DNA from: an uncultured Sutterella sp.
Lineage (GTDB): Bacteria > Pseudomonadota > Gammaproteobacteria > Burkholderiales > Burkholderiaceae_F
Direction: 5' to 3'
NCBI GenBank assembly: GCA_937906995.1
Contig: CALESB010000003.1
Coordinates: 1-64,000, forward strand
DNA length: 64,000 nucleotides
Each line of letters begins with the position of its first letter. Positions within the stretch are counted from its first letter, which is position 1. Both the position numbers and the translations under genes were made by a program. Below the pieces are notes generated by a model that saw nothing but the letters and a program-made list of their open reading frames with translations, made no database searches and had not been told where the DNA came from. Of this stretch, positions 15,930 through 24,231 are shown piece by piece.

Positions 15930-17195
15930 ATGGCAAACAGGGTTTGTATCGGTATGGCAGGCTTAGGAACTGTAGGTGGTGGTGTATTTGAGGTTTTAAA
16001 GCGTAATGGTTTATTGATTGAGCAACGCAGTGGACATCAAGTTCAACTAAAAACGGTTGTTTGTCGTGATATCGAAAAAGCTAAGCGTTTAGTGGGAAAT
16101 GCAGTCGAAATAACAAACGATTGGGAAAAAGTTGCAACAGACCCAGAGATTGATATCGTGATAGAAGTGATGGGTGGGATTGAGCCAGCAAAAAGTTTTA
16201 TTTTGACGGCATTAAAGGAAGGTAAAGATGTCATTACGGCCAATAAAGCTTTGTTAGCGACTCATGGAAATGAAATCTTTAAAGTAGCAAAAGAAAAAAA
16301 ACGAACAATTGCGTTTGAAGCTGCCGTTGCAGGCGGAATTCCTGTGATCAAAGCATTAAGAGAAGGATTAGCCGGCAACCGAATAGAGAGGATTGCAGGC
16401 ATTATTAATGGCACCACCAATTTCATTTTAACGATGATGCAGTCACAGGGTTTGAGCTTTAAAGAGGCTTTAGCTCAAGCTCAAGCCTTAGGATATGCGG
16501 AATCAGATCCAACGTTTGATATCGAAGGCATTGATGCAGGCCACAAAATCGCCATTTTAAGTGCGCTGGCATTTGGAACGCTGTTGCATTTTGATGAGAC
16601 TCATATAACGGGTATTACTCAAGTTGATTTGAAAGACATTGAATATGCCAAGTCTTTGGGGTACAGCATTAAGCTTTTGGGGTTGACCGCAAAGAGCTCA
16701 GAAGGTATTGATTGTCGAGTTCATCCAACATTGGTTTCTTGTAAGTCTCCATTGGCAAATATCGATGATGTGATGAATGCGGTGCTTATTAAGGGCGATG
16801 CTGTGAATACACTTTTCTTATCGGGGCCTGGGGCTGGAGCAGGCCCTACCGCTAGTGCTGTTGTTGCAGATTTGGTGGATATTCTTAGGTTGGAAGGGCG
16901 CAATTGTGTTACCTCGGACTTCAACAGTGCCGATACGCAGGTTGAGTGGTTAGATTTGAAAGATATTCAAAGTCGCTACTATGTTCGAATCCCTAAAGCT
17001 TTGATGAGTAGAAATTGTGTAGAGGAGCAACTATCAAAAGAGGGTATTGCAATTGAACAATCCAAGAGCTTTGAAGCGGATTTCGTTTTATTAACAGAAA
17101 AAACAACGCAAGCTCTTATTTTGAAGATTGTCAATGACATGGTAAGTGGCAAAAATTGTAGAAAGGATATTGCCGTTTTGCATGTAATGGATTGA
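15930..17195 (+). CDS. hom: Homoserine dehydrogenase
   Basis: NAD(P)H-dependent reduction of aspartate semialdehyde to homoserine, the branch to threonine and methionine. The 421-residue product has the Rossmann start IGMAGLGTVGGGVFEVL, the catalytic-domain signature around AGGIPVIKALREGLAGN, GIINGTTNFILT and YAESDPTFDIEGIDA, and a C-terminal ACT-like domain after about residue 330. ATG 15930 is preferred because AAGAGGT lies 6 nt upstream; a TTG at 15897 has no such site. A complete insertion sequence ends about 90 bp upstream, so its promoter must be short or supplied nearby. sbcD follows immediately. Confidence 0.95.
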   Translation: MANRVCIGMAGLGTVGGGVFEVLKRNGLLIEQRSGHQVQLKTVVCRDIEKAKRLVGNAVEITNDWEKVATDPEIDIVIEVMGGIEPAKSFILTALKEGKDVITANKALLATHGNEIFKVAKEKKRTIAFEAAVAGGIPVIKALREGLAGNRIERIAGIINGTTNFILTMMQSQGLSFKEALAQAQALGYAESDPTFDIEGIDAGHKIAILSALAFGTLLHFDETHITGITQVDLKDIEYAKSLGYSIKLLGLTAKSSEGIDCRVHPTLVSCKSPLANIDDVMNAVLIKGDAVNTLFLSGPGAGAGPTASAVVADLVDILRLEGRNCVTSDFNSADTQVEWLDLKDIQSRYYVRIPKALMSRNCVEEQLSKEGIAIEQSKSFEADFVLLTEKTTQALILKIVNDMVSGKNCRKDIAVLHVMD

Positions 17196-17200
17196 TTAAT

Positions 17201-18430
17201 ATGAGAATTCTGCATACATCCGATTGGCATCTAGGACACAGTCTTTTTAATCGTAAGCGCTTTGACGAGTTTCAATCTTTTCTGTTTTGGTTAAAAAAAC
17301 AAATTAAAGAAATGGGGGTGGATGTACTGCTCATTTCTGGTGATATTTTCGATACATCGACACCAAGTACTCAAGCTCAAGAGCTCTACTATGAGTTTTT
17401 AAGCGCTATAGCTCGAGAAACGACTTGTCGGCGTGTTTTTGTAACGGCCGGCAATCACGATTCGGCCAGTTTTATTGAAGCGCCTAAGACGCTTTTAAAA
17501 ACTCTTAAAGTTGACGTTGTCGGAAAGATAACTCACAACCCATCAGATGAGGTCTTTGTTGTTTGTGACGATATGGGCAAGCAACAATTGATCGTTTGTG
17601 CAGTCCCGTACTTACGAGAGAAAGATCTTCGTTGTGCAAGGCAGGGAGAGGGAACGCAAGACAGAGAAAAGCGGACATTACAAGCGATTGCTGAGCATTA
17701 TAGAGCTGTTGTCGAGAGTGCAATTTTATGCCGTAATAGTCCTGATATTCCTATTGTGGCTATGGGACACTTGTATGTTGCAGGTTCTATCACAAAAGAG
17801 CGTTTACTAGGCCAGCCTGATCCACTTTATGTAGGATCGCTAGGACAGGTGCCGGTTGATATTTTTCCGAGTGAACTTAGCTATGTGGCATTGGGTCATA
17901 TCCATATGCCCCAGGTGGTTGCTGCAAAGGAAAATATTCAATACAGTGGCTCACCTTTACCAATGAGTTTTTTAGAAGCGCAAACACCAAAACGCGTTGT
18001 TATTGTTGATGTTGAATCCAATCAACCGGTGGAGATAAAAAGTCTTTCTGTTCCTAATTTTCAAGAACTAATTCAAATTAAGGGCGATTGGTCTTTAATT
18101 GAGTCGAAAATTAATAAATTAAAATCGGATAACAGTAAGGCTTGGTTAGAGGTTATTTATGAAAGTCCGATCGTCATAGGAGAACTCAGAGCTCGTGTAC
18201 AACAGCTTATAGTCGGTTCGGAACTGGAGGTCCTTCGCATCAAAAATAATCAGATAGTTAAAGAGGCTTTAAGTAGAAGCAAAACTCAAAAAGATTTAGA
18301 ACAACTCACGCCTGAGGATGTTTTTGAGTACTGTTTGAAAGAAAATCGAGTAGATCAAAAACAGCAAGAAACCCTGAGAAGCCTTTATCGAGAAGTGCTC
18401 GATAGTCTTGAGCTAAAAGGTCAACAATGA
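17201..18430 (+). CDS. sbcD: Exonuclease subunit SbcD
   Basis: The Mre11-like nuclease of the SbcCD complex, which opens hairpins and processes double-strand ends. The 409-residue protein carries the phosphodiesterase motifs HTSDWHLGHSL, ISGDIFDTSTP, TAGNHDSASF, MGHLYV and LGHIHMPQ, which hold the dimanganese ligands. I chose ATG 17201, directly preceding RILHTSDWHLG; a TTG nine bases earlier overlaps the hom stop. Its stop overlaps the sbcC start (ATGA), so subunits are translationally coupled. Lying directly behind hom is unusual in function but compatible with cotranscription. Confidence 0.95.
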   Translation: MRILHTSDWHLGHSLFNRKRFDEFQSFLFWLKKQIKEMGVDVLLISGDIFDTSTPSTQAQELYYEFLSAIARETTCRRVFVTAGNHDSASFIEAPKTLLKTLKVDVVGKITHNPSDEVFVVCDDMGKQQLIVCAVPYLREKDLRCARQGEGTQDREKRTLQAIAEHYRAVVESAILCRNSPDIPIVAMGHLYVAGSITKERLLGQPDPLYVGSLGQVPVDIFPSELSYVALGHIHMPQVVAAKENIQYSGSPLPMSFLEAQTPKRVVIVDVESNQPVEIKSLSVPNFQELIQIKGDWSLIESKINKLKSDNSKAWLEVIYESPIVIGELRARVQQLIVGSELEVLRIKNNQIVKEALSRSKTQKDLEQLTPEDVFEYCLKENRVDQKQQETLRSLYREVLDSLELKGQQ

Positions 18431-21400
18431 AAATATTATCTGTGCGATTTAAAAATTTAAATTCATTGGTTGGCGAGTGGAAAGTTGATTTCACTTCGTC
18501 AGACTATGATGGAATTTTTGCGATTACAGGACCAACAGGAGCTGGTAAATCGACGTTATTGGATGCCATTTGCTTAGGGCTTTATGGAAGAACGCCTCGG
18601 TTGAACAAAGTCTCTAAAGGCAATAACGAGATTATGTCTCAGTTAACAGGAGAGTGTTTTTCGGAAGTTGAATTTGAAACAGAGAAGGGACACTTTCGTT
18701 GTCGATGGGAGCAACATCGTGCGCGCCGTAAAGCCGAGGGTGATCTTCAAACACCAAGACATGAAATTTGTGAAGTAACGACAGGGAAAATCTTTCAAAC
18801 AAGATCTCGTGGTGTTCTTAATACAATCGAAGAAGTGACGGGGATGGATTTTGAACGTTTCACAAGATCTATGCTTTTAGCTCAAGGGGATTTTTCTGCC
18901 TTCTTACAGGCTAGCGCAGATGAGCGTTCACCGATTTTAGAGCAAATAACCGGAACAGAAATTTACTCTAAGATTTCTCAGAAAGTTTTTGAAATAACCC
19001 GAGAGCAAGAGCAAGCATTGGATGAGCTGAAAGCTGCATTAGGTGAAATTCAGCTATTGAGTTGTGAAGAGGAAATACAGTTACAAAAGTCACTGCTGGA
19101 AGATATGCATGTGCGGCACCTTCAGGGTCAAGCTTTAGAAAAAGACAATGAAGAGTTGGTGAATTTACAGCAGATAGAGTCTATTAGTCGTCAATTGGAA
19201 ACTGTTAAAGAAAATCAGCTAAAACTTAAACAAGATTTTGTTGATTTTGAATCAAAAGAAAAACGTTTGAAAAAAGCGTTAGATGCAGAAAATGTAGAAC
19301 CTATTTATCAAAGGGTTAAAGACAAACAGGCTCAAGCAGGGAGAATGCAATCTGAATTAGTCAATGGGCAAAAAGCCCTTGCATTATTAGATCAGAACAA
19401 GCAGACATTGGAACTTATTTTGAAGGATCAATCACGTCATTTAGCCCAAACATTAGCAAAAGAAGATGAAATGTTGGCCTTAGTTGATCAAGTTTTAAAG
19501 CTTGATGCAAGTATTGATCAATTACGTTCAAATCTTTCATTAAAAATGTCAGAAAAAACGCAATTAGGTCGAGAAATTTCTTTAAAAGAAGCCAAATGTT
19601 CTGAATTATCAACGTTGATAATGACGCTTAAAAAAGCATTGTTGCCCCATGAAAGCTATCAAAGGGAGAACGCAAATGATGCTCTATTATGTGAGGTTTT
19701 TTCGGGATTATTGCGTCAAGTTGAGAATTATGAAAAAGATGAGTTAAGTCTTAAAAATTTAAGAAAAAATTCTCAAATTCTGTCGGAGCAAGTGTGCGAA
19801 GAGAAGTTGAAGTTGGAGAAGATGAAAGTCTTGGCTAACCAAATCGAGAATCAACTACAGAACAAAAAGTCTTTGTTAGCAAAGCTGCAAATTTTATTAA
19901 ATGAAGGATTAGCTGGTCGACTGTTACGAGAGTACCGATCAGATCTAAAGTCATTAACAGAAAAACGAGAACTCCTTCGGATTATCGCCTCGTTTGAAGA
20001 ACATCGAAAACAATTAGCCGATGGTCAACCGTGCCCTTTATGTGGAGCCACTCACCATCCCTATGCACAAGGCAATATTCCTAAGCCATCGGCTTTGGAT
20101 GCCGAAATTACTGCATTGCAAGATCGTATTGAACATATTGAAGAAGTTGAAGAAAAATGCAAACATATCAGTGATAGTTTGAAAAAAATAGAAGCAGATA
20201 AGCTTAAGATTGAGTCCGGTGTCACTGAATGTGAAATGAAAATTTCATTACTAGAAAATACCCAAAAGCAGGAGGAAGATAGTATTGGGAATGCTACGTT
20301 ATCGTTAACTAATGCTCGAGACGCTTTAGTAAAGGCTTTTTCTTTTTACATTGAGCACGATTTTGTGGGTGAAGCCAATTGGCGTCGTCTTTTGCAGGAT
20401 TTAAATCATCGAGTAAAAGCATGGAAAGCTAATGAGACTTCATTGCAAAAGATTGGACTTGACCTACAGAAAGCATTTGAAGAAAAAGGCCAATGTGAAG
20501 TAGCACTACGAGAAAATAAGGCCCAATGGGAAAGTATTAACAAACAATTTAATGTGCAAAAAGTAGAGTTGGATGATAAAAAACAATGCCGACAGACACT
20601 TTTTGGTCAGAAAGATCCAACTCAGGAGCGTTTGATTTTTAATCAAGAGTTAAAAAATCTAAGAAATGCTATTGAAGTAAAGACGTTAGAAAAGTCCCAA
20701 TTAGAACAAAAAATAAGTGCGTTATTAGCAACGATTAAAACGAAAAAATCGGCACTAGAAGAATTGAATCATTCATTAAAAATAGAGAAAGGACTTTTTG
20801 ATCAAGCACTATTGCAGTACGGTTTTGTCGAGACCGAGTCGTTTATTGAGGCTTGTTTGGACCCGGATGAAAAGCAAAGTCTTATCCTAGAGCAAACGCA
20901 ACTTAGAGAGCGTTCTTTAGCGTTGAATAGTCGTGAGTTGATGCTAAATGAGCAACGACAGAAAGCTGTAGCGAGACAAACGGAGCAAATCACAATTGAG
21001 AGCCTTCTCGAGCGTATTGAGCAGAAGAAAGTGCAATATGAAAAACTGCTTCAAATAATGGCGACGAAGCAAGCAACGCTCGAACACAATGCGAAAGAAA
21101 AACAGCGCCTTGGACAAAAACAAGAACAATTGGATCGTGTAACAAAAACTGTGCAAGAGTGGCAGGCATTAAGGGCGTTGATTGGGTCAGCTGATGGGAA
21201 AAAATTTAGAAACTTTGCTCAAGGACTGACTTTGGATGTTGTCATTGGATATGCTAATGCACATTTACAGAAAATGAGTGACCGTTATTTATTAGTCCGC
21301 GGATGCCAGGAGCCGTTGCAATTGGAAGTAGTAGATAGCTATCAAGCTGGAGAAATACGATCAACTAAAAACTTATCAGGGGGAGAAAGTTTTATTGTTA

Positions 21401-21675
21401 GCCTTGCTTTGGCCCTTGGATTGTCGAGCATGTCAAGCGAAAAAGTCAGTGTTGACTCCCTCTTTTTGGATGAAGGATTTGGGACTTTGGATGCTAATGC
21501 TTTAGAAATGGCTTTAGAAACCTTGTCACAACTTCAAGAAAATGGGAAATTGATAGGTGTTATTTCGCACGTTCAAGCTCTCAAGGATCGAATTGGTACG
21601 CAAATTGAAGTTATTCCACAAAACGGTGGTAACAGTTGGTTAAAAGGACCGGGATGTGTGCGAATTTCATCTTGA
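18427..21675 (+). CDS. sbcC: Exonuclease subunit SbcC
   Basis: The Rad50-like SMC-type ATPase partner of SbcD. The 1082-residue protein has Walker A GPTGAGKSTLLDAI near residue 36, a long coiled coil (about 190-520), the zinc hook CPLC at Cys536/Cys539, a second coiled coil (about 550-900) and then the C-terminal ATPase half. That half holds the signature NLSGGESFIVSLALALG and Walker B/D-loop SLFLDEGFGTLD. All catalytic parts are present and length is normal for the family. It is coupled to sbcD by a 4-bp overlap. No terminator was seen before the next gene 40 bp on. Confidence 0.96.
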   Translation: MKILSVRFKNLNSLVGEWKVDFTSSDYDGIFAITGPTGAGKSTLLDAICLGLYGRTPRLNKVSKGNNEIMSQLTGECFSEVEFETEKGHFRCRWEQHRARRKAEGDLQTPRHEICEVTTGKIFQTRSRGVLNTIEEVTGMDFERFTRSMLLAQGDFSAFLQASADERSPILEQITGTEIYSKISQKVFEITREQEQALDELKAALGEIQLLSCEEEIQLQKSLLEDMHVRHLQGQALEKDNEELVNLQQIESISRQLETVKENQLKLKQDFVDFESKEKRLKKALDAENVEPIYQRVKDKQAQAGRMQSELVNGQKALALLDQNKQTLELILKDQSRHLAQTLAKEDEMLALVDQVLKLDASIDQLRSNLSLKMSEKTQLGREISLKEAKCSELSTLIMTLKKALLPHESYQRENANDALLCEVFSGLLRQVENYEKDELSLKNLRKNSQILSEQVCEEKLKLEKMKVLANQIENQLQNKKSLLAKLQILLNEGLAGRLLREYRSDLKSLTEKRELLRIIASFEEHRKQLADGQPCPLCGATHHPYAQGNIPKPSALDAEITALQDRIEHIEEVEEKCKHISDSLKKIEADKLKIESGVTECEMKISLLENTQKQEEDSIGNATLSLTNARDALVKAFSFYIEHDFVGEANWRRLLQDLNHRVKAWKANETSLQKIGLDLQKAFEEKGQCEVALRENKAQWESINKQFNVQKVELDDKKQCRQTLFGQKDPTQERLIFNQELKNLRNAIEVKTLEKSQLEQKISALLATIKTKKSALEELNHSLKIEKGLFDQALLQYGFVETESFIEACLDPDEKQSLILEQTQLRERSLALNSRELMLNEQRQKAVARQTEQITIESLLERIEQKKVQYEKLLQIMATKQATLEHNAKEKQRLGQKQEQLDRVTKTVQEWQALRALIGSADGKKFRNFAQGLTLDVVIGYANAHLQKMSDRYLLVRGCQEPLQLEVVDSYQAGEIRSTKNLSGGESFIVSLALALGLSSMSSEKVSVDSLFLDEGFGTLDANALEMALETLSQLQENGKLIGVISHVQALKDRIGTQIEVIPQNGGNSWLKGPGCVRISS

Positions 21676-21715
21676 GAAATGGCTAAAATCGATTCTAATC
21701 TGTGGGAGATCATAA

Positions 21716-22216
21716 ATGATAAAAAAATGCCTTTTAACAGCAACCCTTGCGTTGTCTATGATTGGATTATCAGGGTGCGGTGATGAGGATGTAGGGGATG
21801 TTTCTTTGGGTTTTATGACGTTTAAAGATATTAAGATCAATACGTTTACTGATCCCATCGTCACAGGTGTGACGTGTCATGTCTCAAGCATCGAAGCGAA
21901 TTTCGCTTTCAGTGATCCGTCTAACAACTCTGTCTCATGCCATCAGACGGGTCCGATTACTCCTGCAATGATTGCAGCTATCGATAAGAGTAAATCAGGT
22001 GAAATTGTTTTTCATCGCTCGAAGAGTGTTTTGTTGAAAAATTTGAAGATCCGTCGAATTTATGATCCAGAGGCACAGGTTTTGCTTTATGTTTCCTATT
22101 CAACCAAGGAAATATCGGGTAGTTATCATCATTCCTTATCAACAGTGCCTCTTTGGGGAACTCAAGCTTATGTTAAGCCGATGTTAAAGCCTCAAACATC
22201 CGATCCACAGCTGTAA
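21716..22216 (+). CDS. CreA-family lipoprotein
   Basis: A 166-residue secreted protein whose signal peptide ends in a lipobox (MIGLSGC), so it should be lipid-anchored at Cys21. The body matches CreA: FTDPIVTGVTCHVS, a second Cys in VSCHQTGPI, GEIVFHRSKSVLLKNLKIRRIYD, then SAVP-like STVPLWG. CreA is a widespread periplasmic protein of unknown function. Typical CreA proteins have a plain signal peptide, so the lipobox is a local difference. The stop codon directly abuts the stop of the convergent gene downstream, with no base between. Confidence 0.82.
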   Translation: MIKKCLLTATLALSMIGLSGCGDEDVGDVSLGFMTFKDIKINTFTDPIVTGVTCHVSSIEANFAFSDPSNNSVSCHQTGPITPAMIAAIDKSKSGEIVFHRSKSVLLKNLKIRRIYDPEAQVLLYVSYSTKEISGSYHHSLSTVPLWGTQAYVKPMLKPQTSDPQL

Positions 22217-22477
22217 CTATTTGACTTGACCGCGATAACGACCAGTTTCATGACCGAGGTAACGGCCGTTGTGATCATAGTGTCTACCATTGTTGTCATA
22301 GCGTTCTGCATACTGTCCTTTTGCATCGTAGGCCCTGCCACTATCATCGATGCGTCCTTGATAGCGTCCATGATGATCATAATGGTGCCTGGGCTGAGTA
22401 GACCAGTGGTAAGCGTTAGCGCTTGAACCTAAAACAAACAATAAGCCAGTTATTAATAGTTGGGATAAATGAGGCAT
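22217..22477 (-). CDS. Small exported protein with YDxxGR repeats
   Basis: An 86-residue protein with a signal peptide (residues 1-22, ending SANA) and a body built from repeats of about 8-9 residues of the type Y-[DH]-x-x-G-[RQ]-[YH/A] (YDHHGRYQGR, DDSGRAYDA, YDNNGRHYDH, HNGRYLGHE). The pattern resembles short beta-hairpin repeats such as five-fold beta-flower proteins, but I do not recognise a named family and no function is known. It is rich in His and Tyr and strongly hydrophilic. ATG 22477 has AAGGA 8 nt upstream, supporting a real gene. It ends flush against the convergent CreA-like gene. Confidence 0.65.
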   Translation of the reverse strand: MPHLSQLLITGLLFVLGSSANAYHWSTQPRHHYDHHGRYQGRIDDSGRAYDAKGQYAERYDNNGRHYDHNGRYLGHETGRYRGQVK

Positions 22478-22507
22478 TTATTTATTTCCTTGTTCGACTG
22501 AGCCTAT

Positions 22508-22541
22508 GAAAAAAGATGGAAGAGAAGCTCTCTTCCATCTT
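22508..22541 (-). terminator. Terminator of the PagP-OmpW gene
   Basis: AAGATGGAAGAGA (22513-22525) and TCTCTTCCATCTT (22529-22541) form a perfect 13-bp stem with a 3-nt loop. On the minus strand it is followed by a T-run (22508-22512). It lies 43 bp after the stop at 22584. Confidence 0.85.
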
Positions 22542-22583
22542 AGAGGTTATTGACCGTAGCGCAAGTAATGCGACATAGTCCAA

Positions 22584-23726
22584 TTAGAATGCGAAGCCAA
22601 GACCAATGTTAAAGCTTGTATTAGCAGGGAGAACCGTGTTGAGATTTTCGCCACTGTTTAATTCAACATTGCGGAATTTCGGGAAATTGACGGTCATGTC
22701 AGCGTTGATACGAATATTTTTAGTAATTCCCCACGTTAAACCGCCTTGAACAACAGGACTAATGCAGTTGTCTTCATAGTCAATTTTTTCACTTTCTAAT
22801 TTAGATAGTGCAGCACCCGCACCAGCATGTAAGCGAAGGCTATCTGCGACTTCCCAGTGATACTGCACCATCAGGTTAGTGTTGGATAACTTAAAGCGAC
22901 CGTCTTCGACTCCGCGAGTCAAGATATCGTGTTTACTTTTTTGATGGCTTACATCGAGGGCCCAGTGTCGATCTAAGAAATAGCGAAGACCAAATTTATA
23001 ACCCTGGTCAGAGGACATGGTTTTTCCTTCGATATCACCGCCACCATTAGATAAATCGGTTTTAACCCAAGAACCTTGTAAATAAATTTCAGTATTGGCA
23101 TCCCATGGGTGGCCTTCTGGCAAGGCACTCATACGACGCATACGGTCTTCAATTTCTATGCGAGAGAAGAAAAAGAAGACATTGCCACCAGGAATGTAGG
23201 TGCCGTAAACACTAAACCAGTCGGTGCCGACACTAACAAGAGGGAGTGGAACTGGGATAGGAAGCCATTTGAAGTCTTGTCTAAACGTAATACCTGCGGT
23301 ATAACCAGCGGCCACATGAAAATCCGTTTGAGCAATAGGGTATCGAGCTAACCATGCATATCCAAAAATGGGCTCAGGTTCGTAGTGAGAGTCACGGAAC
23401 AGCATGATATAAGTCATGCGTTCATTACCACGTTCATCAATAATCCCCCGCGCAACACCAACACCGAATGGATTGGCATTTTCTTCATAGCGGTTATCGT
23501 AATCCCAGGTTGGATGGTTGGTGTAGGCTGGGATGAGCACACTCGTTGAGCCTTTTTCAATAAGGTCATGAAGCCCATTGATTTGATTGCCAACAAATCC
23601 AGCATCAGGATAAGGAGAGATTGCTCCTGGCAACGTTTGTACAAAGCTATCCACAAAACTGGCTTGAGCAGAAATGCCAGTCAATGATAGTGTCGTAGCC
23701 AAAGCTAATTGTTTTAGGGTAAACAC
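22584..23726 (-). CDS. PagP-OmpW fusion outer-membrane protein
   Basis: A 380-residue outer-membrane protein with a signal peptide (residues 1-22, ending AQA). Residues about 23-190 match lipid A palmitoyltransferase PagP: an amphipathic start, IPAYTNHPTWDYDN, LFRDSHYEPEPIFGYAW, GYTAGITFRQ, PVPLPLVSVG and YIPGGNVFFFF. The PagP active residues are kept (His71, Asp112, Ser113). Residues about 209-380 match OmpW: an NTEIYLQGSW strand, RHWALDVSHQKSKHDI, NLMVQYHW, LHAGAGA and a terminal strand ending in Phe (IGLGFAF), the usual assembly signal. Each half is the size of a complete eight-strand barrel. PagP alone is about 165 residues mature, and I know of no standard family with this architecture. 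It likely palmitoylates lipid A and may form a second, OmpW-like pore for small hydrophobic molecules. Confidence 0.82.
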   Translation of the reverse strand: MFTLKQLALATTLSLTGISAQASFVDSFVQTLPGAISPYPDAGFVGNQINGLHDLIEKGSTSVLIPAYTNHPTWDYDNRYEENANPFGVGVARGIIDERGNERMTYIMLFRDSHYEPEPIFGYAWLARYPIAQTDFHVAAGYTAGITFRQDFKWLPIPVPLPLVSVGTDWFSVYGTYIPGGNVFFFFSRIEIEDRMRRMSALPEGHPWDANTEIYLQGSWVKTDLSNGGGDIEGKTMSSDQGYKFGLRYFLDRHWALDVSHQKSKHDILTRGVEDGRFKLSNTNLMVQYHWEVADSLRLHAGAGAALSKLESEKIDYEDNCISPVVQGGLTWGITKNIRINADMTVNFPKFRNVELNSGENLNTVLPANTSFNIGLGFAF

Positions 23727-23859
23727 AGGGGATTCCTTTGGGGATTCTTGTTTATTAAGTTGTGAAAAAACTAATTATTTCATCTTTTTACGACACCGTC
23801 TATAAAAATTTTGTGCTTGAGGCCGAAATTTATTTTAAAAGTAACGTACAATCTTGCTC

Positions 23860-24170
23860 GGATAAAGTTTGTCACGACGATCGCGGGAATTTATTTCACG
23901 AGGAAAGTCCGGACTCCATAGAGCACCGTAGCAGTTAACGACTGCCTGCCGTGAGGCACGGATTAGAGCAACAGAGACGAGCCGACGTTAGGGTCGGGTG
24001 AAACGGGCAATCTCTACGGGGAGCAACATCAAATAGGCAACCGACGAACCTGCTCGGTGAGGTTGCGGGTAGATGGCTTGAGGCGTGGTGTGAATCACGT
24101 CCTAGATGAATGATTGTCGGCTAAGGTTAATTCTTTAGAACATAATCCGGCTTACCGATGAACTTTATCC
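23860..24170 (+). ncRNA. rnpB: RNase P RNA, bacterial class A
   Basis: The catalytic RNA of RNase P, maturing tRNA 5' ends. The universal GAGGAAAGTCCGGACTCC lies at about 23900-23917, and the 3' conserved ATAATCCGGCTTA lies near 24142-24154. The ends pair (GGATAAAGTTTGTC with GATGAACTTTATCC) to form P1, giving about 311 nt. The inner conserved AGAGCAACAGAGA and GGGCAATCTCTACGGGGAGCA blocks are present. The size is at the short end for proteobacteria, suggesting reduced peripheral helices. Confidence 0.95.
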
Positions 24171-24186
24171 CTTTTCAGATTCACTT

Positions 24187-24214
24187 AAAAGCCGGCACAT
24201 TTGTGCCGGCTTTT
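24187..24214 (+). terminator. Bidirectional terminator between rnpB and feoB
   Basis: AAAAGCCGGCAC (24187-24198) and GTGCCGGCTTTT (24203-24214) form a perfect 12-bp stem around ATTT. It can end rnpB on the + strand and the feo operon on the minus strand. Confidence 0.9.
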
Positions 24215-24231
24215 AATCTATATACGGTTAT

